A stretch of DNA of 64,000 nucleotides from Bacteroidales bacterium (GCA_031276035.1 JAISNV010000034.1:62001-126000), one strand, 5' to 3'. Positions 18,318 to 28,060 are shown, counted from the first letter of the stretch. Notes: generated by a model from the letters alone, not told the origin. A program made the numbers and translations.

Positions 18318-19814
18318 ATGAAATATAAATCTTTTTTGTTTTTCATTTATATGTTTACTTGCGTTCATTTGTTTTCTCAGGAAAATATTGAATATAAAAA
18401 GTTCTATTATAATAACGGAACTTTGTCAAGCGAAGGAACTTTAACAGATGGTAAACCAGATGGGTACTGGAAATCATATTACAACACAGGTATTTTAAAA
18501 TCTGAAGGAAATAGAGTTGATTTTGTTTTAGACGGTATATGGAAATTTTATTCTGAAGATGAAAAATTAAATTTGTCTATTGAATATAGAAATGGGAAAA
18601 AAGATGGGAATAGAATTAGTTATCAACAAAATATAATTGTTTCTGAATCTTTTAAAGATGATAAAAAGAATGGGATGACTTATACTTATGATTATAATAA
18701 TAATGTTTTGAAATCAATCAATTATATTGATGATCTGGAACATGGTTGGATGAAGGAATTTGATAATACTGGTAGAATTATACAAATTACAAGATATAGA
18801 AATGGATTTATTATTAGTAGTGAATGGATTAATAGACTTGATAAAAACGGTTTAAGACAGGGAAGATGGGTAGAATTTCATGAGAATGATAATATTTCAA
18901 AAGAAGAATTTTATATAAATGATAAATTAACAGGATATGCCAAGTATTATGATAAAAACGGAAATTTAATTGATGTATTCAAGTATGAAAATGGAAATAA
19001 AGTTGTTGATTCTAAAGAAGTTGTCAAAGTTGATATAAAGAAAGATTATTATCCGAACGGAAAATTAAAAACAATAGCTACATATAAAAATAATATTCCT
19101 GATGGGGTAAGAAGAGATTATGATACAATAGGAAATATTACTGATTCTTTTCTTTTTGAAGATGGAATTGTTATTGGTGAAGGAATTATTGATGAACACA
19201 TGAAACGTCACGGACAATGGAAGGATTATTATAAAGATGGTTTATTGAGGGCTGAAGGAAGATATAATGACGGAAAAAAAGTAGGAAAATGGATCTATTA
19301 TCATAATAATGGAAATATTGAACAAGAAGGATATTATAATGAAAACGGAGATTATCAAGATATTTGGATTTGGTATTATTCAACAGGTGAACTTTTAAGA
19401 GAAGAAACATTTATTAATGGTTTCGAAAATGGAATATTTTTTGAGTATTCTGAAGAAGGAAATATATTAGTTCAAGGTAATTATAATTATGGTTTAGAAG
19501 ATGGTTTATGGACATATAATGTTAATGAAATTCTTGAACAAGGATACTATAAAAATGGGAACAAGGATGGAGAATGGATTACGAAAAATAAAGATGGAAT
19601 AATAATTAAAAAGGAGAAATTTCTTGATGGGAATCCGGATGGAAAACAGTTTTATTATTATTCGGACGGAAAGATATATAGAGAAGAGAATTATATAAAT
19701 GGTTTTGAGGATAACGATTGGTATTATTATGATAAAAATGGTGATATTTTTCTAATAATTAAATATGATTCTGGACAAGAAATAATGTATAATCAAGTTA
19801 AAATAGTGTTTTAA
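18318..19814 (+). CDS. Secreted MORN/YwqK-like repeat protein
   Basis: 498 residues with a signal peptide ending near HLFSQ (about residue 20). The rest is a run of roughly 20 imperfect units of 20-25 residues with the pattern YYxNGxLxxEGxYxxGKxxGxWxxY, for example DGYWKSYYNTGILKSEG. This is the MORN_2 repeat, often labelled YwqK-family antitoxin by automatic annotation. I see no toxin partner, so that label is not supported here. It is probably an exported beta-rich scaffold or surface protein. Its TAA overlaps the ATG of tadA (TAATG), so the two are translationally coupled. Confidence 0.85.
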   Translation: MKYKSFLFFIYMFTCVHLFSQENIEYKKFYYNNGTLSSEGTLTDGKPDGYWKSYYNTGILKSEGNRVDFVLDGIWKFYSEDEKLNLSIEYRNGKKDGNRISYQQNIIVSESFKDDKKNGMTYTYDYNNNVLKSINYIDDLEHGWMKEFDNTGRIIQITRYRNGFIISSEWINRLDKNGLRQGRWVEFHENDNISKEEFYINDKLTGYAKYYDKNGNLIDVFKYENGNKVVDSKEVVKVDIKKDYYPNGKLKTIATYKNNIPDGVRRDYDTIGNITDSFLFEDGIVIGEGIIDEHMKRHGQWKDYYKDGLLRAEGRYNDGKKVGKWIYYHNNGNIEQEGYYNENGDYQDIWIWYYSTGELLREETFINGFENGIFFEYSEEGNILVQGNYNYGLEDGLWTYNVNEILEQGYYKNGNKDGEWITKNKDGIIIKKEKFLDGNPDGKQFYYYSDGKIYREENYINGFEDNDWYYYDKNGDIFLIIKYDSGQEIMYNQVKIVF

Positions 19815-20260
19815 TGTATTATACAGATGAATATTTTATGCGAGAAGCTTTGAAAGAAGCACAAAAAGCATTTGAAGAAGGAGAAGTACCAATAGGAGCA
19901 ATTGCGGTTTTTGAAAATAAAATAATTGCACGATCTCATAATTTGACTGAAAAATTAAAGGATTGTACTGCGCATGCAGAAATATTGTGTGTTACAACAG
20001 TAAATGAAATTGTTGGTTCAAAATATTTACATAATATTAGTATTTATGTAAGTTTAGAACCTTGTGTAATGTGTGCTGGTGCGTTGTTCTGGTCACAAAT
20101 AAACAAGCTTATTTATGCTGCGGAAGATGAAAAAAGAGGATTTTCTAAATTTGGAAATTTATTACATCCAAAAACAGAAATAATTAAAGGAATACTAAAA
20201 AAAGACTCGGAAAATTTAATGAAAGAATTTTTTTTGAAGGTTAGACAACGTAATAAATAG
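19814..20260 (+). CDS. tadA: tRNA-specific adenosine deaminase
   Basis: 148-residue zinc deaminase that converts A34 to inosine in tRNA-Arg(ACG). Visible: the zinc and proton-shuttle motif HAE (His54-Glu56) in CTAHAEILC, PCVMCAGAL with Cys84 and Cys87, and the N-terminal MREALKEAQKAFEEGEVPIGA. Length is standard. Its ATG overlaps the stop of the MORN-repeat gene. A copy of the interspersed palindrome starts 13 bp after its stop. Confidence 0.94.
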   Translation: MYYTDEYFMREALKEAQKAFEEGEVPIGAIAVFENKIIARSHNLTEKLKDCTAHAEILCVTTVNEIVGSKYLHNISIYVSLEPCVMCAGALFWSQINKLIYAAEDEKRGFSKFGNLLHPKTEIIKGILKKDSENLMKEFFLKVRQRNK

Positions 20261-20272
20261 ATTTTTATTTAA

Positions 20273-20283
20273 ACTTAGAAAGT
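20273..20283 (-). repeat. Interspersed palindrome copy beside the RAYT gene
   Basis: ACTTAGAAAGT plus CT on the plus strand (14 of 15 bases of the full form), between tadA and the RAYT gene. Confidence 0.85.
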
Positions 20284-20379
20284 CTTAAAAAAGTAATCTT
20301 AATATTGGTAATGTTTTTAGGTTTTATGCAATTATATTATATAGTAATTAATTTTTTATTAATTAAATATAAATATGTT

Positions 20380-21045
20380 ATGCGTAAAACTAATTTTAAA
20401 AATTTATTTGCTTCAATGATTGAAGAAAGAATATATCATATTTTCAATCAGGGAAATAATAAGGAAGATATATTCCGCAGTGAAGAAAATAAAAGATATT
20501 TTATGGAAAAATTAAATAAATATATTGGTCCATTTGCTGATATTGGAATAAAATGTTTAATGAATAATCATTTCCATATTGTTTTAAAGATTAAGCCATA
20601 TAAAATTATGGCATTACAGATTCCACATGTAAAAGGATTAACACAAGTAATAGAGAGACATAAACGAATTGGTAAACGCAATGAAGATAGTATAATAATA
20701 AGTGAAATGTTACGAAGATTTTTTATGTCTTATGCTAAGGCTTTCAACAAAATGTATAATAGAACGGGTAGTCTGTTTAGAAAAAATTTCAAAAGAAAAT
20801 TAATAACAACAAAGAGATATTTGCGAAACATATTGTTGTATATACATAAAAATCCTAAAATTCATAAATTTACAGATGAATTTATAAATTATCCGTGGAG
20901 TAGTTACCAAGAATATTTAATAGGAGATATAAAAAATAGTTTTGCCAAACAGATACTTGAATTATTTGATAGTCAGAAAGATTATATTTGTGCTCATATA
21001 AAATATGTAATAGAAGATGATGATGACATAATAATATTAGAATAA
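20380..21045 (+). CDS. REP-associated tyrosine transposase-like protein (Y1_Tnp, RAYT)
   Basis: About 221 residues of the Y1/HUH single-strand nuclease superfamily (IS200-like, Pfam Y1_Tnp), in the single-copy RAYT group. Visible, counted from 20380: YHIFNQGNNKEDIF (19-32), the metal-binding HUH motif in NNHFHIVLK (62-70), a helix FFMSYAKAFN with candidate nucleophile Tyr118, then NRTGSLFRKNFKR and NYPWSSY. The frame is open from a TTG at 20305, but residues before about 20416 are hydrophobic and not family-like; ATGs at 20380 and 20416 are both plausible starts. No IS ends or target duplications were found. It lies beside a palindrome copy (20273-20283) and converges with the kinase gene, 4 bp apart. 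Confidence 0.87.
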   Translation: MRKTNFKNLFASMIEERIYHIFNQGNNKEDIFRSEENKRYFMEKLNKYIGPFADIGIKCLMNNHFHIVLKIKPYKIMALQIPHVKGLTQVIERHKRIGKRNEDSIIISEMLRRFFMSYAKAFNKMYNRTGSLFRKNFKRKLITTKRYLRNILLYIHKNPKIHKFTDEFINYPWSSYQEYLIGDIKNSFAKQILELFDSQKDYICAHIKYVIEDDDDIIILE

Positions 21046-21049
21046 AAAC

Positions 21050-24000
21050 CTATTTTAATAAAGGTAAAATAATTTGAAATAAAGCACCATTTTCTGAATG
21101 TAAATTATAAATTTCACCACCTGAACCTTCAATAATATTCTTAACGATAGCGAGCCCAAGCCCTGTCCCACCCGACTTTGTTGTAAAATTTGGAAGAAAA
21201 ATTTTTGTTTTCATCTTATTGGATATACCTGGACCATTATCTTGTATTTCTATTATTACTGAAGAATCATTAATATAAGTATTGATATCAATTTTTAAAA
21301 CTTTTTCAGGTTCTTTTTCATTTTTAAAGGCTTGAATAGAATTTCTAATTAAATTATGAAAAACACGAGTTATTAAATTTTGATCAGCATAAATAAAAAT
21401 ATTTTCTTCATTTGAATGAAGAATAATCTTGATATTTATCTGATTATAAAAATCTATTATTTGATTAATTGTTGCAATAATATTTAATTTTTCATTTTTT
21501 GCTTCTGGTAAGTTCGCAAAATTACTAAAAGCTGTTGCAATTTCCGATAAAGAGTCTATTTGGGAAATCATTGTCTCTTTATATTTTTCTATTTGTTTAT
21601 CAAAGCTTTCCTGATCTTCCTTCCAGAGTTTATAAATATATTGAGTAGAAAGTTTCATTGGTGTTAACGGATTCTTTATTTCATGTGCGATTTGTTTAGC
21701 CATTTCTCGCCAAGCACTTTCTCTTTCAGACTTAGAAAGTAGATTAACACTTTTTTCTAACTCATCAACTTTCAGATTATATACTTCAACTAATTTTCCT
21801 ATTTCATCATCTTGAATGTAATCTATTTTTTCATTTGTTTTTTGTAAACTAAGACTTGAAAGTTTATCTTTTAGCATTCCAAGAGGACGGGTAATAAACC
21901 TGGAAAGTATATATGTCATAATAATTGCAACAATAATGATTATCAAATATAAGTTTATAAAAGAAATAATATAATTTCTGATTTCATTCTGTAATTCAAC
22001 TTGTTTGGTAAAGTATGGAATGTTTAAAAAGTATATCTTATCATTTTTATCTGAAAAAACCATATAAGAAGAAAGATATGTATATGAACCAATGTTTTCC
22101 TTATGTAAAAAGCGATTATTATTCTGTAAATTCTGAAAGGCATCAATATTGATTAAAGATGAAGATATATTATTTAAAAGCATTTCTTCATTTGATGTTC
22201 CGATAAGAAACCCGTCTTGATCATAAACATTTATGTCTAGAAAATGAATACCGGAAAGATTTACTAATATTTCATTTAAATAATCGTGTTGATCTTCAGA
22301 ATAGTTAATTATTTGTGCTAATTCTTTACTAAGTGAATGTGTTTTCTCAATTAAAATATCTTCGTTTTTATTATTATTTAGCGAAATAACAAGGGAAATT
22401 GAAAATATGCCAATTATTAAGCTTATTATTATAAAGAAAATAATGGATGAATTCTGAATTTTCTGCTTTAAACTTGTATTACCGAAAGACTTTTGTTGTG
22501 AGAAAAAATTAACTATTAAACAAGACAAAAAATATACAAATAATAAACAAATAAAAATCAATGAAAATACTGAAAATATGTAAGTTATTATGCTATATGA
22601 TTTACTTATTATAATCAACAAATCATCTTCTGTCTTATTTTTAAAAACAAAATGTTTATATCCGTGTTCAACGTAATAATAATCTCCATCTCTGCTTTTT
22701 TCATCTTCAGAAACATAATCTTTATAAGAATATTTTCCGATGCTTCTAATTAGATAATTATCAATATAAATACCAATTGAATATTTGCTAAGATTAATAC
22801 TATATAGCTGAGACTCAGGAGTTGATAATATTTCAGAATAACCAATTCCTTCTAAATTATATTTTGGAATAATATCAAACCAAATATCATAATTTTTTGT
22901 TTTTAAATGATAAATATAGTACGGAACATCATGAAGATCTCTAATGTAATTTAAATTATTATCTAAGGTTTTTATTCCATAATTTTCTGTAAACCAATTG
23001 AAATAATTATTGCAATTGTAAATATTTGTGTCATTATCTATTTGTATTGTTGTTGCAGAATCGGCAATAATATATTTAACATAATATTTTGATAAATAAC
23101 CGTAATTGAAATGTTCATTAATTAAATTGTTTAGATAAATTGAATTTTCATTCTGTATTAAATTATTCATTGACAAATTGTAAATCAAAGAATCATTTTT
23201 AAATTCGCTAAGAATCCAGGATAATGTTTGTTCAACTAAAGAATTTCTTATAAAAATATTATCATTTGCAATTAATTTTGCGTTAATTTCTTCTTTTTTA
23301 TTGTTTGAATTGTTAAATAAAACAGTTAAAAGAATAGAAATAACAAAAACAATTGAAAGTATAACCGGTGATAGAACCTTATTGGTTTCTTTATTTAATA
23401 TTCTGAAAATTAAGTTTGAAGAAATTATTATTATTGAGGTAGCAGTTAAAAGAATAGAAAGATATATTAAAATAGAAAAAATATTAGTTTTCGATAATTG
23501 TAAAAAGACAATATCAGTTGTGCTGATAATGAATATTTTATTGATAATAAAAAAACATAATAAAATTATTATCATAAAAATGAGGTAGAATATAACGTTT
23601 ACAAGAGGCTTTTTTCTTGAATTATATTCTTTCTTGTCAATATTAAATATAAAAATAATAATTAATAAAAAGAAAAAGGAACTGATTAATAAATCTCCAG
23701 GGTTATCTAACAAAAAGTAAATATTTGAAAACTTTTTATTAAAAATAGGTGAGCAAAAAAATGAAAAAGAACAAATAAACTTAGAAAGTAGTCTTAACGC
23801 AATGGTAATTAATATTCCAAAAAGGATTTTTCTTTTTGTGTTAATATGATTATTCGAATTTAGAGAAAAGAACAAGAAATAATAAAGAATAATACATATA
23901 AGAAATATAAACAAAATTGAAGATGTTTCTGAAATACAGTATAATAACGATGAATTGTTTTTATAATTTATAGAAAAAATAAAGTCTTTTTCCGAATTAA

Positions 24001-24526
24001 ATATATCACCTTCGTTATTCGTGCTTGAGGAAAAATTGAAATCAAATTTTTCCGAAATTTTAAAATAAGAATTTATTTTATTATTTATATATTGATTTTC
24101 TATATTATATGTATTCTTAAGTGGAAGTAAAGTTATAAGTATAATGTTTTTATCTTCGTATTTTTTACTATAATTAATAGAATTATTGGTATAATAAATA
24201 GAATTATTTTGAAGGGTAGAAAAAACGATAGGGTAGTTACTTTCATTATTTGACCAAAAAACTAGGGAGGAATCTATATATATTAGAACTGTGGAATAAT
24301 TTGTAAATATATTATTTTCAATAAAAGACAAACTATCATCATTATTATTTACAAAAAAATCTTCAGCAAAAGAAATAGAATTCTTTTCAAAATTCAAAAT
24401 TTTATTTTGAACTCTTTTTTTGGTTTGATTAAAGGTATTTGTTGAATAATTGAATAATTCAATACTAACAATTGTACAAACAATTAAAAAACAAAGAGAA
24501 AGTAAGATTTTTTTATTTCTATTCAT
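21050..24526 (-). CDS. NtrY-like membrane sensor histidine kinase
   Basis: 1158 residues. The N-terminal half has many hydrophobic helices (one at the N-terminus, a cluster over about 200-400, further ones near 650-700) flanking extracytoplasmic Asn-rich regions. Then come a HAMP-like linker (RPLGMLKDKLSSL), the phosphoacceptor AHEIKNPLTPMKLS (His about 948), the N box NLIRNSIQAF, and the G boxes DNGPGIS and GGTGLGLAIVKN. The H box with NPLTPMK is NtrY-type. No response regulator is adjacent. The frame extends to a TTG at 24547, but the ATG at 24526 gives a clean signal-anchor start and a 4-bp gap after cls. Two palindrome cores lie inside the gene (21730, 23779). Confidence 0.9.
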   Translation of the reverse strand: MNRNKKILLSLCFLIVCTIVSIELFNYSTNTFNQTKKRVQNKILNFEKNSISFAEDFFVNNNDDSLSFIENNIFTNYSTVLIYIDSSLVFWSNNESNYPIVFSTLQNNSIYYTNNSINYSKKYEDKNIILITLLPLKNTYNIENQYINNKINSYFKISEKFDFNFSSSTNNEGDIFNSEKDFIFSINYKNNSSLLYCISETSSILFIFLICIILYYFLFFSLNSNNHINTKRKILFGILITIALRLLSKFICSFSFFCSPIFNKKFSNIYFLLDNPGDLLISSFFFLLIIIFIFNIDKKEYNSRKKPLVNVIFYLIFMIIILLCFFIINKIFIISTTDIVFLQLSKTNIFSILIYLSILLTATSIIIISSNLIFRILNKETNKVLSPVILSIVFVISILLTVLFNNSNNKKEEINAKLIANDNIFIRNSLVEQTLSWILSEFKNDSLIYNLSMNNLIQNENSIYLNNLINEHFNYGYLSKYYVKYIIADSATTIQIDNDTNIYNCNNYFNWFTENYGIKTLDNNLNYIRDLHDVPYYIYHLKTKNYDIWFDIIPKYNLEGIGYSEILSTPESQLYSINLSKYSIGIYIDNYLIRSIGKYSYKDYVSEDEKSRDGDYYYVEHGYKHFVFKNKTEDDLLIIISKSYSIITYIFSVFSLIFICLLFVYFLSCLIVNFFSQQKSFGNTSLKQKIQNSSIIFFIIISLIIGIFSISLVISLNNNKNEDILIEKTHSLSKELAQIINYSEDQHDYLNEILVNLSGIHFLDINVYDQDGFLIGTSNEEMLLNNISSSLINIDAFQNLQNNNRFLHKENIGSYTYLSSYMVFSDKNDKIYFLNIPYFTKQVELQNEIRNYIISFINLYLIIIIVAIIMTYILSRFITRPLGMLKDKLSSLSLQKTNEKIDYIQDDEIGKLVEVYNLKVDELEKSVNLLSKSERESAWREMAKQIAHEIKNPLTPMKLSTQYIYKLWKEDQESFDKQIEKYKETMISQIDSLSEIATAFSNFANLPEAKNEKLNIIATINQIIDFYNQINIKIILHSNEENIFIYADQNLITRVFHNLIRNSIQAFKNEKEPEKVLKIDINTYINDSSVIIEIQDNGPGISNKMKTKIFLPNFTTKSGGTGLGLAIVKNIIEGSGGEIYNLHSENGALFQIILPLLK
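21730..21740 (-). repeat. Interspersed palindrome copy (in kinase gene)
   Basis: ACTTTCTAAGT on the coding strand, read as LSKS. Confidence 0.78.
23779..23789 (-). repeat. Interspersed palindrome copy (in kinase gene)
   Basis: ACTTTCTAAGT on the coding strand, read as LSKF. Confidence 0.78.
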
Positions 24527-24530
24527 AAAC

Positions 24531-25994
24531 TTAAAGTAGAGGAGCAAATAATCGACAAATAGATTCTTTTATTTTTGTGCCAATTGAACGTTTTTTCCAT
24601 TCTGAAAGTACAAGTAAATCACAACTTTCTAAGTCTGATTGAAACATCTTCCTCATTTCCGTATTAAAGTGTTTATCATAAAACAAAGCATTCAATTCAT
24701 AATTGGAAAAAAATGAACGGTAATCATAATTTGTACTCCCGATTGTTGATAGAGAGTTATCAACAATCGTTATTTTAGAATGAATGAATCCTTTTTTATA
24801 AATATAAAATTTTACTCCAACAGAAGCTAAACTATCTATATATGAATTTGTTGCCGAAGTTGTTATTTTATTATCGGATTTTTTTGGAATAATAATTTTT
24901 ACGTCAACACCACTTAATGCGGCATTTTGAAGAGCCATAATTATTTCATCAGGGGGTGCAAAATATGGTGTTTCTATTAAAATTTCTTTCTCAGCATTTG
25001 TTATTGCAATGAAAAGAGTATTCAGAATTGATTGATATTCGGAATCAGGACCGGAATCTACTAATTGTACTATACATTCTTTTTCGGTAGAGAAATCACC
25101 GGAAAAAATTTCAGATTCGAAGTCATTATTTTGTTTACTAACAAACTTCCAGATGTTAAAAAACTGAAGTTGGAAAGACTTAACAGCATCTCCGCATACA
25201 CGTACTGCAGTATCTCTCCAAAAGCGTTTATTTTTTGGATTTCCGTTGTTAATATATCTATCGGCAATATTCATTCCGCCGGTATAGGCAATATTACCGT
25301 CAATAACGACAAGTTTTCTGTGATCGCGAATGTTTACAAAACGGAAAAGTTTTGGAGTGAATATAGGTAGGAATGAGAAAACTTCTATATTGTTTTCACG
25401 AAGTAATCGGAACATTTTTTTGTTAATCGAACGAGAACCGAAGCTATCAATTATAAAACGTACTTTAACTCCTTCATTTACTTTTTGAATTAAAATATTA
25501 AGTATTTCATTTCCAATGACATCATTATCAAAAATATAAAATTCTAAATGTATATGTTTTTTTGCATCTTTTAAATCTTTAATTAAATGCTTATAGAATT
25601 CTTCTCCGTTTATTAATAGTTTAATGTCATTGTAATAGGTAGGAGAAGCGTTATCAAAAAGAAATAACATGTTGATTATCTTATTCCATTCTTTAAAAGG
25701 AGAATTTCTTTTTGTGGATTTTTCTTCTATCATAGAATACATTTCTGTTTTCCAGAGACTTATCTTTCTTCTTTCGCTGTGCCACTTCTTTGATACAAAA
25801 GTTGATTTGTTCATTTTGTAAGCTAAAAAAAGAAAAAGAATTAGTCCCACAATTGGAAAAACAATAAGTAAACCGATGAGAGCTGCGGAGTATATTGGTT
25901 TTCTGTTTTCTAAAAGTACTTTTATAACTATTGCAATAATTATAATATAGTAAATAATAGAAAGAATTAATAAGATTTTATCAACATGTAACAT
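24531..25994 (-). CDS. cls: Cardiolipin synthase, phospholipase D family
   Basis: 487 residues, inner-membrane enzyme joining two phosphatidylglycerols into cardiolipin. Two N-terminal membrane helices (about 6-24 and 33-58) precede two phospholipase D HKD motifs: DHRKLVVIDGNIAYTGG and HSKITIVDNSLSTIGS. The C-terminal segment NYDYRSFFSNYELNA is also typical. It lies upstream of the kinase gene on the same strand. One in-frame palindrome copy is read as DLES near the C-terminus. Its ATG is 41 bp downstream of the first parS site (26035-26050) on its strand. Confidence 0.94.
   Translation of the reverse strand: MLHVDKILLILSIIYYIIIIAIVIKVLLENRKPIYSAALIGLLIVFPIVGLILFLFLAYKMNKSTFVSKKWHSERRKISLWKTEMYSMIEEKSTKRNSPFKEWNKIINMLFLFDNASPTYYNDIKLLINGEEFYKHLIKDLKDAKKHIHLEFYIFDNDVIGNEILNILIQKVNEGVKVRFIIDSFGSRSINKKMFRLLRENNIEVFSFLPIFTPKLFRFVNIRDHRKLVVIDGNIAYTGGMNIADRYINNGNPKNKRFWRDTAVRVCGDAVKSFQLQFFNIWKFVSKQNNDFESEIFSGDFSTEKECIVQLVDSGPDSEYQSILNTLFIAITNAEKEILIETPYFAPPDEIIMALQNAALSGVDVKIIIPKKSDNKITTSATNSYIDSLASVGVKFYIYKKGFIHSKITIVDNSLSTIGSTNYDYRSFFSNYELNALFYDKHFNTEMRKMFQSDLESCDLLVLSEWKKRSIGTKIKESICRLFAPLL
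24624..24634 (+). repeat. Interspersed palindrome copy (in cls)
   Basis: ACTTTCTAAGT on the plus strand; the coding strand reads DLES. Confidence 0.78.
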
Positions 25995-26034
25995 AAATTA
26001 AACAATAAGATGAAAATCAATAAAATATAATAAA

Positions 26035-26050
26035 TGTTCCACGTGGAACA
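26035..26050. promoter_or_regulatory. parS centromere site 1
   Basis: Perfect 16-bp palindrome TGTTCCACGTGGAACA, abutting the mnmG stop codon. It matches the conserved ParB-binding parS consensus (TGTTNCACGTGNAACA class). Confidence 0.88.
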
Positions 26051-27919
26051 CTATAACCCTAATAATACAATTAAAGCCGCAACATCAGCAGGAGAAACAC
26101 CGGGAATCCGCGATGCTTGTCCAACAGTAGAAGGTTTTATCCTTGATAATTTTTCTCTTGCTTCATAGGATAAATTTGTCATAGAAAAATAATCCAGATC
26201 GTGTTTTAAAGGAATCTTATCTATTGAAGATAATTTTTCTGCCAAAGATTGTTCTTTACTTATATATCCTTGATATTTTATGTTTATTTCGGCTTGCTCA
26301 ATAATTTCTTCGTCTAAATTCCTTTCATTAATATAATTTGCTAGTTCTGTTGAAAAACTTTTTAGTTCAGAAATATGAATGTTAGGTCGGAGAATTAACT
26401 TTCCAAGTTTACTTCTTTCCGATAAAACTCCTGTTTCTTTACTTTCAAGAAAACGATTGATTTCTTTTGGAAGTATTGAAATAGAATCTAAGAATTTAAT
26501 TAAATCTTCGGTTTTTTCTATTTTTTCCTTTACACGTATATACCTTGCTTTATCAGCTAATCCTAATGAATAAGATATTGGCGTTAGTCGAATATCAGCA
26601 TTATCCTGGCGTAATAAAATCCTATGTTCTGCGCGTGAAGTAAACATTCTATATGGTTCATCAACGCCCTTGGTAATTAAATCATCAATTAAAACACCAA
26701 TATAAGCTTGTGAACGACTTAATATAAATGGTTCTTTGTCATTAATTAAATTATGTGCATTAATTCCGGCCATCAATCCTTGGGCAGCGGCTTCTTCATA
26801 ACCCGTTGTGCCGTTAATCTGGCCGGCAAAAAACAAAGATTTGATGTCTTTTGTTTCTAAATTTCTTTGTAATTGAGTAGGGGGAAAGTAATCGTATTCA
26901 ATAGCATATCCTGGTTTTATAAATTTGGCATTTTCAAAACCTTCAATAGATTTTATCGCTTTATATTGAATATCTTCCGGTAAAGATGAAGAAAATCCGT
27001 TTAAATATATTTCAATAGAATTCCATCCTTCGGGTTCGACAAACAATTGATGTTTTTCTTTATCGGCAAAACGATTTAATTTATCTTCAATAGAAGGACA
27101 ATATCTAGGACCCACTCCTTTTATTCTTCCTTGAAACATCGGCGACTTTTCAAACCCTTCTTTTAGAATTTTATGAACTTTTTCAGAGGTATAAGCAATA
27201 TAACAACTCTTTTGATTTTTAATCTTCGGGGTATCTGTAAAACTAAAATTTCCTCCGTCTTCATCGCCTTTTTGTTCAATTAATCTTGAGAAATCAATAG
27301 TCCTGCCGTCAATTCTGACAGGCGTTCCGGTCTTTAGTCTGTCAACAAAAAATCCGTGATTTTTGAGTTGTTCGCTTATACCTATAGAAGCAGTTTCCCC
27401 TATACGACCGCCCGGAAAAGAAATTTCACCTATATGTATAATACCATTCAAATATGTTCCGTTTGTTAGAATAACAGCCTTAGAATGAATTTCTTTTCCA
27501 ATCATTGTTCTAACACCGGTAACACGATTGTTTTCTAAAATCAAACCGGTTACATTATCTGAAATAAAATCAAGATTTTCAATACTTTCTAATATTTGCA
27601 ACCACTTTGCCGAAAACATCATTCTGTCGTTTTGTGAGCGAGGGCTCCACATCGCAGGGCCTTTTGATCTATTCAACATCCTGAACTGAATCATCGAATG
27701 ATCGGCAACAATTCCCGTATATCCGCCCAAAGCATCAATTTCACGAACAATTTGTCCCTTAGCTACACCACCGATGGCAGGATTGCATGACATTTGTGCA
27801 ACTAAATCTAAGTTCATGCTTATTAATAAAGTTTTTGAACCTAAATTGGCCGCTGCAGCCGCAGCCTCGCATCCGGCATGACCACCGCCAACAACAATTA
27901 TGTCATATTTTTCAAACAT
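26051..27919 (-). CDS. mnmG: tRNA U34 carboxymethylaminomethyl-modifying enzyme MnmG (GidA)
   Basis: 622-residue FAD enzyme that with MnmE installs the cmnm5 group on U34 of tRNAs. Visible: the FAD-binding VVGGGHAGCEAA (about residues 9-20), CNPAIGGVAKGQ, the GGRIGE segment, and the C-terminal PGVSPADVAALIVLLG. Length is standard. The gene is flanked on each side by one perfect parS palindrome. mnmG is often close to the chromosome origin in bacteria, which agrees with the parS sites. MnmE, ParA and ParB are not in this window. Confidence 0.97.
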   Translation of the reverse strand: MFEKYDIIVVGGGHAGCEAAAAAANLGSKTLLISMNLDLVAQMSCNPAIGGVAKGQIVREIDALGGYTGIVADHSMIQFRMLNRSKGPAMWSPRSQNDRMMFSAKWLQILESIENLDFISDNVTGLILENNRVTGVRTMIGKEIHSKAVILTNGTYLNGIIHIGEISFPGGRIGETASIGISEQLKNHGFFVDRLKTGTPVRIDGRTIDFSRLIEQKGDEDGGNFSFTDTPKIKNQKSCYIAYTSEKVHKILKEGFEKSPMFQGRIKGVGPRYCPSIEDKLNRFADKEKHQLFVEPEGWNSIEIYLNGFSSSLPEDIQYKAIKSIEGFENAKFIKPGYAIEYDYFPPTQLQRNLETKDIKSLFFAGQINGTTGYEEAAAQGLMAGINAHNLINDKEPFILSRSQAYIGVLIDDLITKGVDEPYRMFTSRAEHRILLRQDNADIRLTPISYSLGLADKARYIRVKEKIEKTEDLIKFLDSISILPKEINRFLESKETGVLSERSKLGKLILRPNIHISELKSFSTELANYINERNLDEEIIEQAEINIKYQGYISKEQSLAEKLSSIDKIPLKHDLDYFSMTNLSYEAREKLSRIKPSTVGQASRIPGVSPADVAALIVLLGL

Positions 27920-28035
27920 AGTTTATATATAAAAAATCAAAATTTTAAGTCTTGATTTTTATTGTTTATATAGATTTTATATTCCAGATAATAAAAATTA
28001 ATTATTTAAAGATTTCAAATTTATTTTTTATCTTC

Positions 28036-28057
28036 ATTTGTTCCACGTGGAACAAAT
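28036..28057. promoter_or_regulatory. parS centromere site 2
   Basis: TGTTCCACGTGGAACA at 28039-28054, extended to a perfect 22-bp palindrome by ATT on the left and AAT on the right. It lies between ybeY and mnmG, 2.0 kb from the first site. Confidence 0.88.
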
Positions 28058-28060
28058 TCA

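Noticed and set aside
18318-19814. YwqK-type antitoxin of a toxin-antitoxin pair
   Set aside because: The repeats are MORN-like and the protein is exported; the next gene is tadA, not a toxin.
20305-21045. Complete IS200/IS605 insertion sequence
   Set aside because: No second ORF, no recognisable terminal hairpins and no second copy; fits a single-copy RAYT better.
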